The notes: generated by a model not told the origin, from the letters alone. 64,000 bases of DNA from Candidatus Streptomyces philanthi (GCA_018114805.1 CP073042.1:2046001-2110000), one strand, 5' to 3'. Shown: positions 40,758-50,244, counted from the first letter of the stretch. A program made the numbers and translations.

Positions 40758-42149
40758 ATGAGCGAGGAGCAGTACCGGATCGAGCACGACTCGATGGGTG
40801 AGGTGCGGGTTCCGACGGACGCCAAGTGGCGGGCGCAGACGCAGCGGGCGGTGGAGAACTTCCCGGTGTCGGGGCAGCGCCTTGAGCGGGCGCACATTCA
40901 GGCGCTCGCCCAGATCAAGGCGGCCGCGGCCACGGTCAACACCGGGCTCGGGGTGATCGACAAGGAGATCGCGGAGGCCATTGCCGGCGCGGCGGGCGAG
41001 GTCGCGGACGGGCGGTGGGACGAGCACTTCCCGGTCGACGTCTTCCAGACCGGCTCGGGCACCTCGTCCAACATGAACACCAACGAGGTGATCGCGACGC
41101 TGGCCACCGAGCGCCTCGGCCGGCCCGTGCACCCCAACGACCACGTCAACGCCAGCCAGTCGACCAACGATGTCTTCCCGTCCTCGATCCACATCGCCGC
41201 CACCGCGGCCGTCACCGCCGACCTGATCCCGGCGCTCGACCACCTCGCCGAGGCCCTGGAGCGCAAGGCGCAGGAGTTCGCCGCCGTGGTGAAGTCGGGG
41301 CGTACGCACCTGATGGACGCCACCCCGGTCACCCTCGGCCAGGAGTTCGGCGGCTACGCGGCGCAGGTGAGCTACGGCGTGGAGCGGTTGCGCGGCGCGC
41401 TGCCGCGACTGGCCGAACTGCCGCTCGGCGGCACCGCCGTGGGCACCGGCATCAACACCCCGCCCGGGTTCGCGGCGGCCGTCATCGCCGAGGTGGCCCG
41501 CACCGCCGGGCTCCCGCTGAGCGAGGCCAGGAACCACTTCGAGGCGCAGGGCGCGCGCGACGCCCTGGTGGAGACCTCGGGCCAGTTGCGGACCATCGCG
41601 GTGGGCCTCACCAAGATCTGCAACGACCTGCGGTGGATGGCCTCCGGGCCGCGCACCGGGCTCGCCGAGATCGCGCTGCCCGACCTCCAGCCAGGCTCCT
41701 CGATCATGCCGGGCAAGGTCAACCCGGTGATCCCCGAGGTGGTGCTGATGGTGGCCGCGCAGGTCACGGGAAACGACGCGACGGTGGCCACGGCCGGGGC
41801 CGCGGGCAACTTCGAGCTGAACGTGATGCTGCCGGTGATCGCGAAGAACCTGCTGGAGTCCATCCGGCTGCTCGGCAACGCGGCCCGGCTGCTCGCGGAC
41901 CGCACCGTCGACGGGATCACCGCCGACGTCAAGCGGGCAAGGGAGTACGCGGAGTCCTCGCCGTCGGTGGTCACCCCGCTCAACCGGTACATCGGCTACG
42001 AGGAGGCGGCGAAGGTGGCCAAGCGCTCGCTGGCCGAGCGCAAGACCATCCGTCAGGTCGTCCTGGAGGTGGGCTACGTGGAGCGCGGCGACCTTACGCT
42101 CGCCCAGCTCGACGAGGCCCTCGACGTGTTGCGGATGACGCACCCGTAG
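40758..42149 (+). CDS. fumC: Fumarate hydratase class II
   Basis: 463 residues of the iron-independent fumarase/aspartase superfamily. Signatures: [14 protein letters not shown] (about 98-111), [11 protein letters not shown], the [17 protein letters not shown] segment, and [16 protein letters not shown], the mobile catalytic loop. The start ATG 40758 is chosen over the upstream MPGG start because of GGAGGTGG eight bases upstream. Intact. Gives an oxygen-stable route for the same reaction as the class I enzyme upstream. Confidence 0.97.
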   Translation: MSEEQYRIEHDSMGEVRVPTDAKWRAQTQRAVENFPVSGQRLERAHIQALAQIKAAAATVNTGLGVIDKEIAEAIAGAAGEVADGRWDEHFPVDVFQTGSGTSSNMNTNEVIATLATERLGRPVHPNDHVNASQSTNDVFPSSIHIAATAAVTADLIPALDHLAEALERKAQEFAAVVKSGRTHLMDATPVTLGQEFGGYAAQVSYGVERLRGALPRLAELPLGGTAVGTGINTPPGFAAAVIAEVARTAGLPLSEARNHFEAQGARDALVETSGQLRTIAVGLTKICNDLRWMASGPRTGLAEIALPDLQPGSSIMPGKVNPVIPEVVLMVAAQVTGNDATVATAGAAGNFELNVMLPVIAKNLLESIRLLGNAARLLADRTVDGITADVKRAREYAESSPSVVTPLNRYIGYEEAAKVAKRSLAERKTIRQVVLEVGYVERGDLTLAQLDEALDVLRMTHP

Positions 42150-42160
42150 GCCCGCAGGGC

Positions 42161-42205
42161 GCTCGCGCGCACCCCGTACGGGCCCCGCGCGAGCCTTGTA
42201 CGGGG
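42161..42205 (+). other. Interleaved stems (pseudoknot-capable) after fumC
   Basis: Stem A: GCTCGCGCG (42161-42169) with CGCGCGAGC (42186-42194). Stem B: CCCCGTAC (42172-42179) with GTACGGGG (42198-42205). Each is perfect, and B starts inside A's loop and closes outside it, so they either form an H-type pseudoknot or exclude one another. Probable fumC terminator. Confidence 0.6.
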
Positions 42206-42377
42206 CGGCGCGCGGGCCCGGGGACGCGGCGGCGCGCGGCGCACGAGAGGTCGGCGGCAGGCGAGGGTTGGCGCGCGCCCCCGGCCGTCCGCCGTTCCCC
42301 CCGTGTCCGCCTCCCGTGCACTCCGGGAAATGGGATTCGTCACGGCGCGGCGGCTTTGCCACGCCTAAGATCTGCTC

Positions 42378-43064
42378 ATGACAGCGGACACGGTGGAGAC
42401 GAGGGGCGTGACCGGGACCGCCCACTGGTCGCCGGGGGACCAGGTCCTGTGGCGTTACCGGGCCAACGGTCGCGACCGCATCCACATCTGCCGTCCGGTG
42501 ACCGTCGTGCGGGACACTGACGAGCTGCTCGCCGTCTGGCTGGCCGCCGACACGCACTGCGTCAAGCCGCGGTTGGCCGACGGTACGGAGATCCACCACG
42601 AGCCGCTGACCACGCGCTACACCAAGCCCCGCACCCTCGCCCAGTGCCGCTGGCTGGGCACCGGCGTCCTCAAGCTGGCCCGGCCGGCCGACCCCGTGGT
42701 CGGTCTGGCTGTTCTGGCACCGTGGCTGGCGCTTCCGCAACTGGTACGTGAACCTGGAGAGGAGCCCCGCGTCCGTTGGAGCGGTGGCGTCGACTCCGAG
42801 GACCATTTCCTGGACATCGCGGTCTACCCGGATCGGAGCTGGGAGTGGAAGGACGAGGACGAGTTCGCGCAGGCACAGCGCGCGGGCCTGATGCCACCCC
42901 ACCAGGCGGCACGAGTGCGGGCCGCCGTGCGGGCCATCACCTCGTGGACGGCCCCGTTCCGGGACGGCTGGGAGGACTGGCGCCCGGACCCGAACTGGCC
43001 GGTACCCGAGCTTCCGGTGGACTGGCACCGCACGCTGGGCCGCCCGAGGTCGCCTGCCCCTTGA
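42378..43064 (+). CDS. DUF402 protein with a scrambled central segment (two compensating indels)
   Basis: 228 residues. DUF402 proteins are beta-barrel phosphatase-like proteins of the Ntdp/FomD type. The N-terminal half (WSPGDQVLWRYR, RPVTVVRDTDELLAVWLA) and the C-terminal half (GGVDSEDHFLDIAVYPDRSWEWKDEDEF) are good DUF402. The middle, residues about 106-127, reads as nonsense, but the +1 frame at 42694-42757 encodes PWSVWLFWHRGWRFRNWYVNLE, exactly the conserved core. An extra C near 42692-42695 and two extra bases near 42757-42760 explain it; the net change of +3 restores the frame. The protein is full length but has lost its conserved strand, probably including active-site residues. Confidence 0.85.
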   Translation: MTADTVETRGVTGTAHWSPGDQVLWRYRANGRDRIHICRPVTVVRDTDELLAVWLAADTHCVKPRLADGTEIHHEPLTTRYTKPRTLAQCRWLGTGVLKLARPADPVVGLAVLAPWLALPQLVREPGEEPRVRWSGGVDSEDHFLDIAVYPDRSWEWKDEDEFAQAQRAGLMPPHQAARVRAAVRAITSWTAPFRDGWEDWRPDPNWPVPELPVDWHRTLGRPRSPAP

Positions 43065-43091
43065 AGTCCACCTGGACTTCAAACGTAGGAT
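43061..43091 (+). promoter_or_regulatory. MerR-type promoter and operator for the methyltransferase gene
   Basis: A perfect palindrome, TTGAAGTCCA-CC-TGGACTTCAA, at 43061-43082 contains a -35-like TTGAAG (43061-43066). The -10-like TAGGAT lies at 43086-43091, leaving a 19-base spacer. An over-long spacer filled by a palindrome is the hallmark of MerR-activated promoters. The DUF402 stop codon lies inside it; the next gene starts 70 bases downstream. Confidence 0.65.
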
Positions 43092-43160
43092 CGTCCTCCG
43101 CAACACTGCTCCGGCAGGAAACAATCAAACGCAACTCACGAACAAAGTAAGGAATTTGAC

Positions 43161-43889
43161 GTGCGGTCACAGAAGGGCGATGTCGTGAGCGGTGACGGTC
43201 ACCACGGGCACGAGGCGTACGGCCGGTTAGAGATCGATCGCAGCAGTCAGGCCGAGGCCTTCGACGCGATCGGGGACCGGTACGACGAAGCGTTTCCCCA
43301 CAAGGACGGGCAGGTCCTCTCCAGCCGGTGGCTGGCCGGCGCGCTGCCCGCGAACTCCCGCATGCTCGACGTCGGCAGCGGCACCGGGGTGCCCACCGCG
43401 CGCGAGCTGAGCGACACGGGCCACGACGTCGTCGGCATCGACATCTCCCCCGGCATGCTCAAGATCGCCCGGGACAACGTGCCGGCGGCCACCTTCCACC
43501 TCGCCGACATCGCGGGCCTGCGGCCCGGGGCGCCCTTCGGCGCGGGCGGCCCGCGCGACCTGGGCCGCTTCGACGGGGTCAGCGCCTACTTCTCGCTCCT
43601 GATGCTGCCGCGCGTGGAGATCCCGCTCGCGCTGCGCACCCTGCACGGGCTGCTGAAGCCCGACGGCCTGCTGGCGCTGGCCATGGTGGAGGCGGACGTG
43701 GACGACTTCGCGATCCCGTTCCTGGGCAACACGATTCGGGTATCCGGTTACCTGCGGGACGAACTGCGCCAGGTCGTGCAGGACGCCGGCTTCGACGTCC
43801 TGGCGGAGGACTCGCACGCGTACGCCCCAGCCAGCACGGACGTGCCACCGGAGCTCCAGCTCTTCCTGCACTGCCGACGACGCGCCTGA
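43161..43889 (+). CDS. Class I SAM-dependent methyltransferase
   Basis: 242 residues, GTG start. The motif I loop DVGSGTGVPTAREL lies at about 70-83, followed by GIDISPGMLKIARDN (motif II, acidic ribose-binding Asp) and YFSLLMLPRVEIPLALRTLH, then LLKPDGLLALAMVE. N-terminal FDAIGDRYDEAFPHKDGQ is typical of small-molecule methyltransferases. The substrate is unknown. Upstream lies a MerR-type promoter, so expression is probably inducible, but no merR gene is in the window. Confidence 0.88.
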   Translation: MRSQKGDVVSGDGHHGHEAYGRLEIDRSSQAEAFDAIGDRYDEAFPHKDGQVLSSRWLAGALPANSRMLDVGSGTGVPTARELSDTGHDVVGIDISPGMLKIARDNVPAATFHLADIAGLRPGAPFGAGGPRDLGRFDGVSAYFSLLMLPRVEIPLALRTLHGLLKPDGLLALAMVEADVDDFAIPFLGNTIRVSGYLRDELRQVVQDAGFDVLAEDSHAYAPASTDVPPELQLFLHCRRRA

Positions 43890-44256
43890 CATTCGGTGCG
43901 CCCGACCGACGCGGGCGCACGGCCCCGGACGGATGGAAACCCACACGTGACGGAGCATCCCACCTCTCACGACCGCAGGCAGGCCGCCGCAGCCGCGACG
44001 GCCTCGGGCGCAGCCATGCCCGAAGACGCGCACGGCGCGGTCCCCGGCCCACGCACCGGCCTGGGTCAGGGCCCGGGTCCGGCCGCCACGTCTGAGCCCG
44101 ACCCCGACCATCGGCCGTGCCCGGCCGGGCACGAGGCCGAGGCGCACCATCCGGGGCCCCACCGGCAGCAGCCGCGCCCGGGGCGCCGGCCCCGGTCGGC
44201 CGGCAGGGCCAGGCGCCCGCCGAGCGGCCGGCCCCGCCGACGCGCAGCGGCCGGCT
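43890..44256. other. Region before the SpoIIE phosphatase, possible N-terminal extension
   Basis: 367 bases. From GTG 43947 an open frame (VTEHPTSHDRRQ...) of Pro/Ala/Gly-rich composition runs toward the phosphatase but in a different frame, so either the phosphatase has a disordered N-terminus interrupted by an indel or this is non-coding. Confidence 0.4.
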
Positions 44257-46038
44257 GTGCCCGTGGCCGCGCAGCCCCCGGCCGTCGGGACGCCGGAGGC
44301 CGACGCCAGCGCCCTCGCGGCGCGCGGCGGCGAGCGGCTGCGCTACGTGGGCGCCGCGACCCGGCGTATCGCGCGCGGCATCGACCTGGACGAGATCGTG
44401 CTGGGGTTGTGCCGGGCCACCGTGCCGACCTTCGCCGACGCGATCCTGGTCTACCTGCGGGACCCGCTGCCGGTCGGCGACGAGCGCCCGGTAGACCCGG
44501 TGATGCTGCGGCTGCGGCGTACCGACCGCATCCCCGAGGAGGCCGACACCGAGACCCGGCTGCCGCTGCTGCCGTCGGGCCCCGACCTGTCGCCCGCGCT
44601 CGGCGGCGGGCCCGCGGCCAACCTGTGCGAGGTGCGCGCCGGCGGGCCGCTGGCCGAGGTGTTGCGCGGGGTGCGCCCGGTCTTCGGCGACTCGGCCGCG
44701 GCCCGCGCGGCGCTGCCGGAGCTGCTCGGCGAGGGCCGCACCGTGGCGACGGGGAACCGCGCCATCCTGGCGCCGCTGCGCGGTCGCCGCCGCGTGACCG
44801 GCGCCGCCGTCTTCATCCGCCGCCCCGAGCGACCGCCCTTCGAGCGGGACGACCTGCTGGTCGCCGCCCAGTTGGCCACGCACACCGCGCTCGGCGTGGA
44901 CAAGGCGGTGCTGTACGGGCGGGAGGTGTACATCGCCGACGAGTTGCAGCGCACCATGCTGCCGGACTCGCTCCGCCAGCCCACCGGGGTGCGCCTGGCC
45001 AGCCGGTACCTGCCCGCGGCGGAGAGCGCGCGGGTCGGCGGCGACTGGTACGACGCGATCCCGCTGCCCGGCAACCGGGTCGCGCTCGTCGTCGGCGACG
45101 TCATGGGCCACTCCATGACCTCCGCCGCGATCATGGGCCAGCTCCGCACCACGGCCCAGACGCTGGCCGGGCTCGACCTGCCGCCGCAGGAGGTGCTGCA
45201 CCACCTGGACGAGCAGGCCCAGCGCCTGGGCACCGACCGCATGGCCACCTGCATGTACGCGGTCTACGACCCGGTCGCGCACCGCATCGTGGTCGCCAAC
45301 GCCGGGCACCCGCCGCCCCTGCTGCTGCACCGCGGCGGCCGGGCCGAGGTGCTGCGGGTGCCGCCCGGCGCGCCGATCGGCGTCGGCGGCGTGGACTTCG
45401 AGGCGGTGGAGCTGGACGCGCCCGCGGGCGCGACGCTCATGCTCTACACCGACGGCCTGGTCGAGTCGCGCATCCGGGACGTGTGGACCGGCATCAACCA
45501 GCTCCGCGAGCGGCTGACCGAGACCGCCCGGCTGACCGGGCCGAACCCGCCGCCGCTTGAGGCGCTGTGCGACGAGGTGCTCGGCCCGGGCGACCGGGAC
45601 GACGACGTCGCGCTGCTCGCCGCCCGCTTCGAGGGCATCGCGCCCAGCGACGTGGCGTACTGGTTCCTCGATCCCAAGGCGCAGACAGCGGGACAGGCCC
45701 GCCGGCTGGCCCGGCGGGCGCTGACGCGCTGGGACCTGGAGGAGCTGACCGACGCGGTGGAGCTGCTGGTCTCGGAGGTGGTGACGAACGCCGTGCGGTA
45801 CGCCGAGCGCCCGATCACGCTGCGGCTGCTGCGTACGGACGTGCTGCGCTGCGAGGTCGGTGACGACGTGCCGCAGCTCCCCCGGCTGCGCCAGGCCCGC
45901 CCGTCCGACGAGGGCGGGCGCGGCCTGTACCTGGTCAACCGGATGGCCAGACGCTGGGGCGCGACCAGGCTGAGCACCGGCAAGGTGGTCTGGTTCGAGC
46001 TGGCCATGCCGCCCAAGGCCGCCGCACACCCGGGTTAG
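44257..46038 (+). CDS. GAF-PP2C(SpoIIE)-HATPase regulatory phosphatase
   Basis: 593 residues from GTG 44257; the true start may lie further up in another frame. A GAF-like sensor spans about residues 30-220. A SpoIIE/PP2C phosphatase domain follows (RVGGDWYDAIPL, VVGDVMGHSM, VANAGHPPPLLL, LYTDGLVESR and DRDDDVALLAAR give the metal-binding Asp residues). A C-terminal HATPase_c anti-sigma-type kinase has LLVSEVVTNAVRYAERP (N-box) and DEGGRGLYLVNRMARRWG (G-box). Such triple-domain proteins control anti-sigma/anti-anti-sigma switches in Streptomyces. It converges on the PBP gene. Confidence 0.92.
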   Translation: MPVAAQPPAVGTPEADASALAARGGERLRYVGAATRRIARGIDLDEIVLGLCRATVPTFADAILVYLRDPLPVGDERPVDPVMLRLRRTDRIPEEADTETRLPLLPSGPDLSPALGGGPAANLCEVRAGGPLAEVLRGVRPVFGDSAAARAALPELLGEGRTVATGNRAILAPLRGRRRVTGAAVFIRRPERPPFERDDLLVAAQLATHTALGVDKAVLYGREVYIADELQRTMLPDSLRQPTGVRLASRYLPAAESARVGGDWYDAIPLPGNRVALVVGDVMGHSMTSAAIMGQLRTTAQTLAGLDLPPQEVLHHLDEQAQRLGTDRMATCMYAVYDPVAHRIVVANAGHPPPLLLHRGGRAEVLRVPPGAPIGVGGVDFEAVELDAPAGATLMLYTDGLVESRIRDVWTGINQLRERLTETARLTGPNPPPLEALCDEVLGPGDRDDDVALLAARFEGIAPSDVAYWFLDPKAQTAGQARRLARRALTRWDLEELTDAVELLVSEVVTNAVRYAERPITLRLLRTDVLRCEVGDDVPQLPRLRQARPSDEGGRGLYLVNRMARRWGATRLSTGKVVWFELAMPPKAAAHPG

Positions 46039-46178
46039 CCGGCCCCCTCCTGCCCGGAACGCGCCCCGCGACCCGTGCACCGGGGCCCCGGGGCGCCCGC
46101 GCGCCGGGCCCCGGGCGGCCGGTCGTGGACCAGGCGCGCGGGCCGGGCGGGTGCGGGCCGGTTCCCGGGTTGCCGTGG

Positions 46179-48665
46179 CTAGGGCGCCGGCGGCCACCGC
46201 GGGTCCTTGCGGCCCGGCTTGCCGTGCTCGGCACCGATCGGCGGGTCGCCCGTCGGGTCGGGGCCCGGGGTCGGGCTCGTGCCGGTCGGGTCCGGCGACG
46301 GCGTCGGCGGTGTCGAGGGCGGGTCCGGGGTCCGCGTCGGCTCGGGCCAGGTGGGGGTCGGGTCGGGGGGCGGCGTGGGCGTCGGGCTCGGTGTGGTCGG
46401 CTCCGGGAACGGCTCGCTGGTCGTCGAGGCCGGGGTCGGCGCGAGGCTCGTCCGCGGGGCGCTGGGCAGCCGGGGCGTCGGGGCGGCCGGCCCGAGGTCG
46501 GTGTCGAGGTCGAAGGCCGACGGGGCCTGGCCGCGCAGCGCCGCCTTGGTGTAAGCCGCCCAGACGTGGGCCGGGTAGGCGCCGCCGTCGACCCGGCCGC
46601 CGCCGCCCGCGCCGCGCAGCGAGACCTGCTCGCCCTGCTTGACCTTGCCCTTGGTCTGGTCGGCCTCGCCGAACATGCCGACGGCCGTCACCAGGTCCGG
46701 CGTGTAGCCCACGAACCAGGCCGACTTGTTGTCGTCGGACGTGCCCGTCTTGCCCGCGACGGCCTGGCCCTCGGTGCGTACGGCCGAGCCGGTGCCGTCG
46801 TCCACCACGCCGGTCAGGACGGAGGTGACGGAGTCGGCGGTGCTCCGGCTGACGGCCTCCTCGCCCACCGGGTCCGGCAGGTCCGCCTCGTCGTCGCGCT
46901 TCTCGGCCGACTTCACGATGGTGGGCGTGACCTTCTTGCCGTGGTTGTCCAGCGTCGCGTACACCCCGGCCATGTCCAGCGGGCTGGCGCCCATCACGCC
47001 GAGCGACATCGCCGGCCGCTCGACGAAGCCGCCGGCCTTCGGGTTCATGCCCAGATCGACGGCGGTCCGCTTGACGTCGCCGGGGCCGACGTCCACGGCC
47101 ATCTGCGCGAAGACGGAGTTGACCGACTTGTTCATGGCCTGCTGCACGCTGATCGGGCCGTAGCTGCGGCCGTCCTCGTTGGGCGGCGCGAAGGGCGTCT
47201 TGCTGCCCCTGACCGGCCGCTCGCTGGTGCCGTCGTAGATGGTGCCGGGCCGGATCGGCAGGCCCTCGCGGGTCTTGGCGTCGTTCTGGAACGCCGAGGC
47301 GAGGATCAGCGGCTTGAAGGTGGAGGCCGGCTGGTAGTCCTCGCGGGTGGCGTTGTTGACGTAGTGCCGGGTGTAGTCCCGGCCGCCGTAGAGCGCGACG
47401 ATGCCGCCGGTCTTCGGGTCCACCGAGACCGCGCCCGCCTGCACCCGCGCGTCCACCGGGCGGGCCTTCGGGTCGAGGTAGGCCAGGAGTTCGCTGTCCA
47501 CGGCTCGCTCAAGGGCCCGCTGCCTGGTGCGGTCGATGTTGAGCGTGATGTCCCAGCCGCCGGCGGCGAGCAGGTCCTGCTCGTCCACGCCCGCCTTGAT
47601 CAGCTCCTGTTCGGCCAGCTTCACCAGGTAGCCGCGCTGTCCGGCGTGGCCGGCGATCGCCTTCGGCGGCCTGGGGACGGGGAACTTCATGGCCTCCCGC
47701 TCGCCGGAGTCCAGCCAGTCCTTGCCGACCATATTGTCGAGCACGTAGTTCCAGCGCTGCTTGACCAGCTTCTTGATGACCGGCCCGGCCGCCGCCCAGT
47801 CGTACTGGCTCGGGGCCTGGAGCAGCGCCGCGAGGTAGGCGCCCTCGGGGACGGTCAGCTTCTCGACCTCCTTGCCGTAGTACGCGCGGGCCGCGGCCTG
47901 GATGCCGTACGCGTTGCGGCCGAAGTAGCTGGTGTTGAGGTAGCCCTCGAGGATGTCGTCCTTGGACTTCTCCCGGTCGAGCTTGAGCGAGATGACCAGC
48001 TCCTTGACCTTGCGGGAGACGGTCTGTTCCTGGGTGAGGTAGTAGTTCTTGACGTACTGCTGGGTGATGGTCGAGCCGCCCTGCTTGCCGCGGCCGAGGA
48101 CGGTGTTGACGATGCCGCGGGTGGTGCCCTTGAGGTCCACGCCGGAGTCGCTGTAGAAGTTCTTGTTCTCGGCGGCGACGAACGCGTGCTCGACGTCCTT
48201 CGGCACCTTGGACAGCTTCACCGACTCGCGGTTGACGTCGCCGGTGCGGGCGAAGACCGTCCCGTCGCTGTAGCGGTAGACGTTGGACTGGGCCTTGGCG
48301 GCGGCGTTGCCCGAGGGGACGTCCACGATCACGTACAGCGCGGCGAAGGCGCCCATTACCAGCACGACCATCCCGAGGGCGTAGGCGAGCAGCTTCCGCC
48401 AGGTGAAGAAGCGGCGGATGCCGGTCCGCTTCGGCCTGGCCGACGCGGCGCCGGCCTTGCCTGCCGTGCCGGCCTTCGCGGGCCCGCGCCCGCGTACGGC
48501 CCAGCGTGGCGCGCCCCGCCGCGCGGCGGTGCCGTCGGCGCCGGCCGCCGCGCTGGGCGTGCCGCCGGGTATCGCCGCGGGCGCGTTGTCCGCCGTGGCG
48601 CCAGTGGGTTTCTTCGCGCGGCGGGCGCGCTTCTGACGCGCCCGCCTGTCGTCCGCTCGGCCCAT
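46179..48665 (-). CDS. Class A penicillin-binding protein (bifunctional transglycosylase/transpeptidase)
   Basis: 828 residues. Cytoplasmic basic N-terminus, one transmembrane helix (LLAYALGMVVLVMGAFAALY, about 90-109), GT51 transglycosylase with VAAENKNFYSDSGVDLKGT and GGSTITQQYVKNYYL, then the transpeptidase with the nucleophile motif STFKPL, the SVN motif (KSVNSVFAQ) and KTGTSDDN. A Pro/Thr/Ser-rich extracellular tail of about 120 residues ends the protein. It polymerises and cross-links peptidoglycan on the outer membrane face. Intact; a long divergent promoter region separates it from the SPFH gene. Confidence 0.97.
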   Translation of the reverse strand: MGRADDRRARQKRARRAKKPTGATADNAPAAIPGGTPSAAAGADGTAARRGAPRWAVRGRGPAKAGTAGKAGAASARPKRTGIRRFFTWRKLLAYALGMVVLVMGAFAALYVIVDVPSGNAAAKAQSNVYRYSDGTVFARTGDVNRESVKLSKVPKDVEHAFVAAENKNFYSDSGVDLKGTTRGIVNTVLGRGKQGGSTITQQYVKNYYLTQEQTVSRKVKELVISLKLDREKSKDDILEGYLNTSYFGRNAYGIQAAARAYYGKEVEKLTVPEGAYLAALLQAPSQYDWAAAGPVIKKLVKQRWNYVLDNMVGKDWLDSGEREAMKFPVPRPPKAIAGHAGQRGYLVKLAEQELIKAGVDEQDLLAAGGWDITLNIDRTRQRALERAVDSELLAYLDPKARPVDARVQAGAVSVDPKTGGIVALYGGRDYTRHYVNNATREDYQPASTFKPLILASAFQNDAKTREGLPIRPGTIYDGTSERPVRGSKTPFAPPNEDGRSYGPISVQQAMNKSVNSVFAQMAVDVGPGDVKRTAVDLGMNPKAGGFVERPAMSLGVMGASPLDMAGVYATLDNHGKKVTPTIVKSAEKRDDEADLPDPVGEEAVSRSTADSVTSVLTGVVDDGTGSAVRTEGQAVAGKTGTSDDNKSAWFVGYTPDLVTAVGMFGEADQTKGKVKQGEQVSLRGAGGGGRVDGGAYPAHVWAAYTKAALRGQAPSAFDLDTDLGPAAPTPRLPSAPRTSLAPTPASTTSEPFPEPTTPSPTPTPPPDPTPTWPEPTRTPDPPSTPPTPSPDPTGTSPTPGPDPTGDPPIGAEHGKPGRKDPRWPPAP

Positions 48666-48768
48666 GTCTCCCGCCGCTCCAGTCGTTCATCTCACCAGGT
48701 CAGACCATGTAGCTAACACCGCAAGAGGCGGCAAAAGGCCATCGATCAAGCCATTTCGGGAGGTGACA

Positions 48769-48849
48769 ATGAGCACTTCTCTGCTGGGAACCGACAAATG
48801 GCAGCGGCGGAGGGTTGCCCCGACCATAAATGTGTTATCACTTTGCTAG
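48769..48849 (+). CDS. Candidate 26-residue small protein or leader peptide
   Basis: A near-perfect GGGAGGTGACA site precedes ATG 48769. The frame encodes 26 residues (starts MSTSLLGTDKWQRRR, ends SLC) and contains a rare TTA Leu codon near its end, before TAG 48847-48849. It lies in the less GC-rich divergent region between the PBP and SPFH genes, 91 bases before the SPFH start. It could be a leader peptide, a small protein, or the stub of a lost gene. Confidence 0.35.
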   Translation: MSTSLLGTDKWQRRRVAPTINVLSLC

Positions 48850-48940
48850 ACACCACGTACGGGCGAGGGCGACCGCCTCGCAGCCGCGCGCCGGCCCGGT
48901 GCCGCGCGCGACCAGCCCACGGACACGGGGGGACCCCACC

Positions 48941-49900
48941 ATGACCGACACCACTCCACGGACGCCCACCCCGGGCGGCGACCCCGACGTGCCCGCGATG
49001 CCCGAGCCACGGGTGCGCGAGTTCGCCGCGCACGGCGTCAGCGGCGGACTCGCCCTGCTCGGCCGGCTGCTCGGCCTCTTCGGCGGCGTCGGCGCGCTCG
49101 TCGGCGGCATCGCGCTGGCCGACGACGGCACGCCGGCCGCCGGCGTGCCGCTGATCATCGGCGGCCCGCTGCTGGCCATCGCCGCCTTCCTGGCCATGTG
49201 CGGGCTGAACACGGTCGCGCCGGGCGAGGCCCGCGTGGTCCAGCTCTTCGGCCGCTACCGGGGCACCATCCGCACCGACGGACTGCGCTGGGTCAACCCG
49301 TTCACCAGCCGCGAGAAGATCTCCACCCGAGTGCGCAACCACGAGACGGCCGTGCTCAAGGTCAACGACGCCTACGGCAACCCGATCGAGCTGGCGGCCG
49401 TGGTGGTCTGGAAGGTCGAGGACACCGCGCAGGCCATCTTCGAGGCCGACGACTTTCTGGAGTTCGTCTCCACCCAGACCGAGGCGGCCGTGCGGCACAT
49501 CGCCATCGAGTACCCGTACGATGCGCACGAGGAGGGCGGCCTGTCGCTGCGCGGCAACGCCGAGGAGATCACCGAGAAGCTCGCCGTCGAACTGCACGCC
49601 CGGGTCGAGGCGGCGGGCGTACGGATCATCGAGTCCCGCTTCACGCACCTGGCGTACGCCCCGGAGATCGCCTCCGCCATGCTCCAGCGGCAGCAGGCCG
49701 GACCCGTGGTCGCCGCGCGCCAGAACATCGTGGAGGGCGCGGTCGGCATGGTCGAGGACGCGCTGGAGCACATCGCGGCGCGCGAGATCGTGGAGCTGGA
49801 CGAGGAGCGCAAGGCCGCGATGGTCAGCAACCTGCTCGTCGTGCTGTGCGGCGACCGCTCCCCGCAGCCGGTCGTGAACACGGGCTCGCTCTACCAGTGA
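48941..49900 (+). CDS. SPFH/Band 7 domain membrane protein
   Basis: 319 residues. Two adjacent N-terminal hydrophobic segments (about 33-56 and 64-86: [38 protein letters not shown]) are followed by the SPFH domain ([44 protein letters not shown]) and a helical C-terminus with [27 protein letters not shown]. Probable stomatin-like scaffold of the cytoplasmic membrane. Its stop overlaps the start of the next gene as GTGA, indicating coupled translation. Confidence 0.92.
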   Translation: MTDTTPRTPTPGGDPDVPAMPEPRVREFAAHGVSGGLALLGRLLGLFGGVGALVGGIALADDGTPAAGVPLIIGGPLLAIAAFLAMCGLNTVAPGEARVVQLFGRYRGTIRTDGLRWVNPFTSREKISTRVRNHETAVLKVNDAYGNPIELAAVVVWKVEDTAQAIFEADDFLEFVSTQTEAAVRHIAIEYPYDAHEEGGLSLRGNAEEITEKLAVELHARVEAAGVRIIESRFTHLAYAPEIASAMLQRQQAGPVVAARQNIVEGAVGMVEDALEHIAAREIVELDEERKAAMVSNLLVVLCGDRSPQPVVNTGSLYQ

Positions 49901-50244
49901 CCGAGGGGCGCCCCCCGCGCCGGCCTTGGCAGCGCAAGCAGATGCTGCTGCGGCTCGACCCCGCCGTGTACGACGCCCTGGCCCGCTGGGCGGGGGACGA
50001 GTTGCGCAGCGCCAACGCCCAGACCGAGTTCCTGCTGCGGCGGGCGCTCGCGGACGCGGGCCGGCTCCCCGGCGACGTCGGCGCCATCCCGCGCCGCGGG
50101 CGCCCCCCGAAGGCGGCGCGCACGCCGGAGCCCACGGCCGACCCGGTCGCCGAGGCGCCGAAACCGCTCACCGCCCCGGACCCGAGCACGAGCGCCCCGG
50201 GCCCCGAGCCGAAGCCGGACCAGGCCCCGAACCCGGACGCCTGA
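49897..50244 (+). CDS. Small basic protein coupled to the SPFH gene, Arc/ribbon-helix-helix-like
   Basis: 115 residues, GTG start overlapping the SPFH stop. Residues about 8-50 (RPWQRKQMLLRLDPAVYDALARWAGDELRS then AQTEFLLRRALADAG) fit a ribbon-helix-helix/Arc fold. The second half is Pro/Ala/Lys-rich and disordered. Tight coupling suggests it acts with the SPFH protein, perhaps as a partner or a regulator. No experimental role known to me. Confidence 0.8.
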   Translation: MTEGRPPRRPWQRKQMLLRLDPAVYDALARWAGDELRSANAQTEFLLRRALADAGRLPGDVGAIPRRGRPPKAARTPEPTADPVAEAPKPLTAPDPSTSAPGPEPKPDQAPNPDA

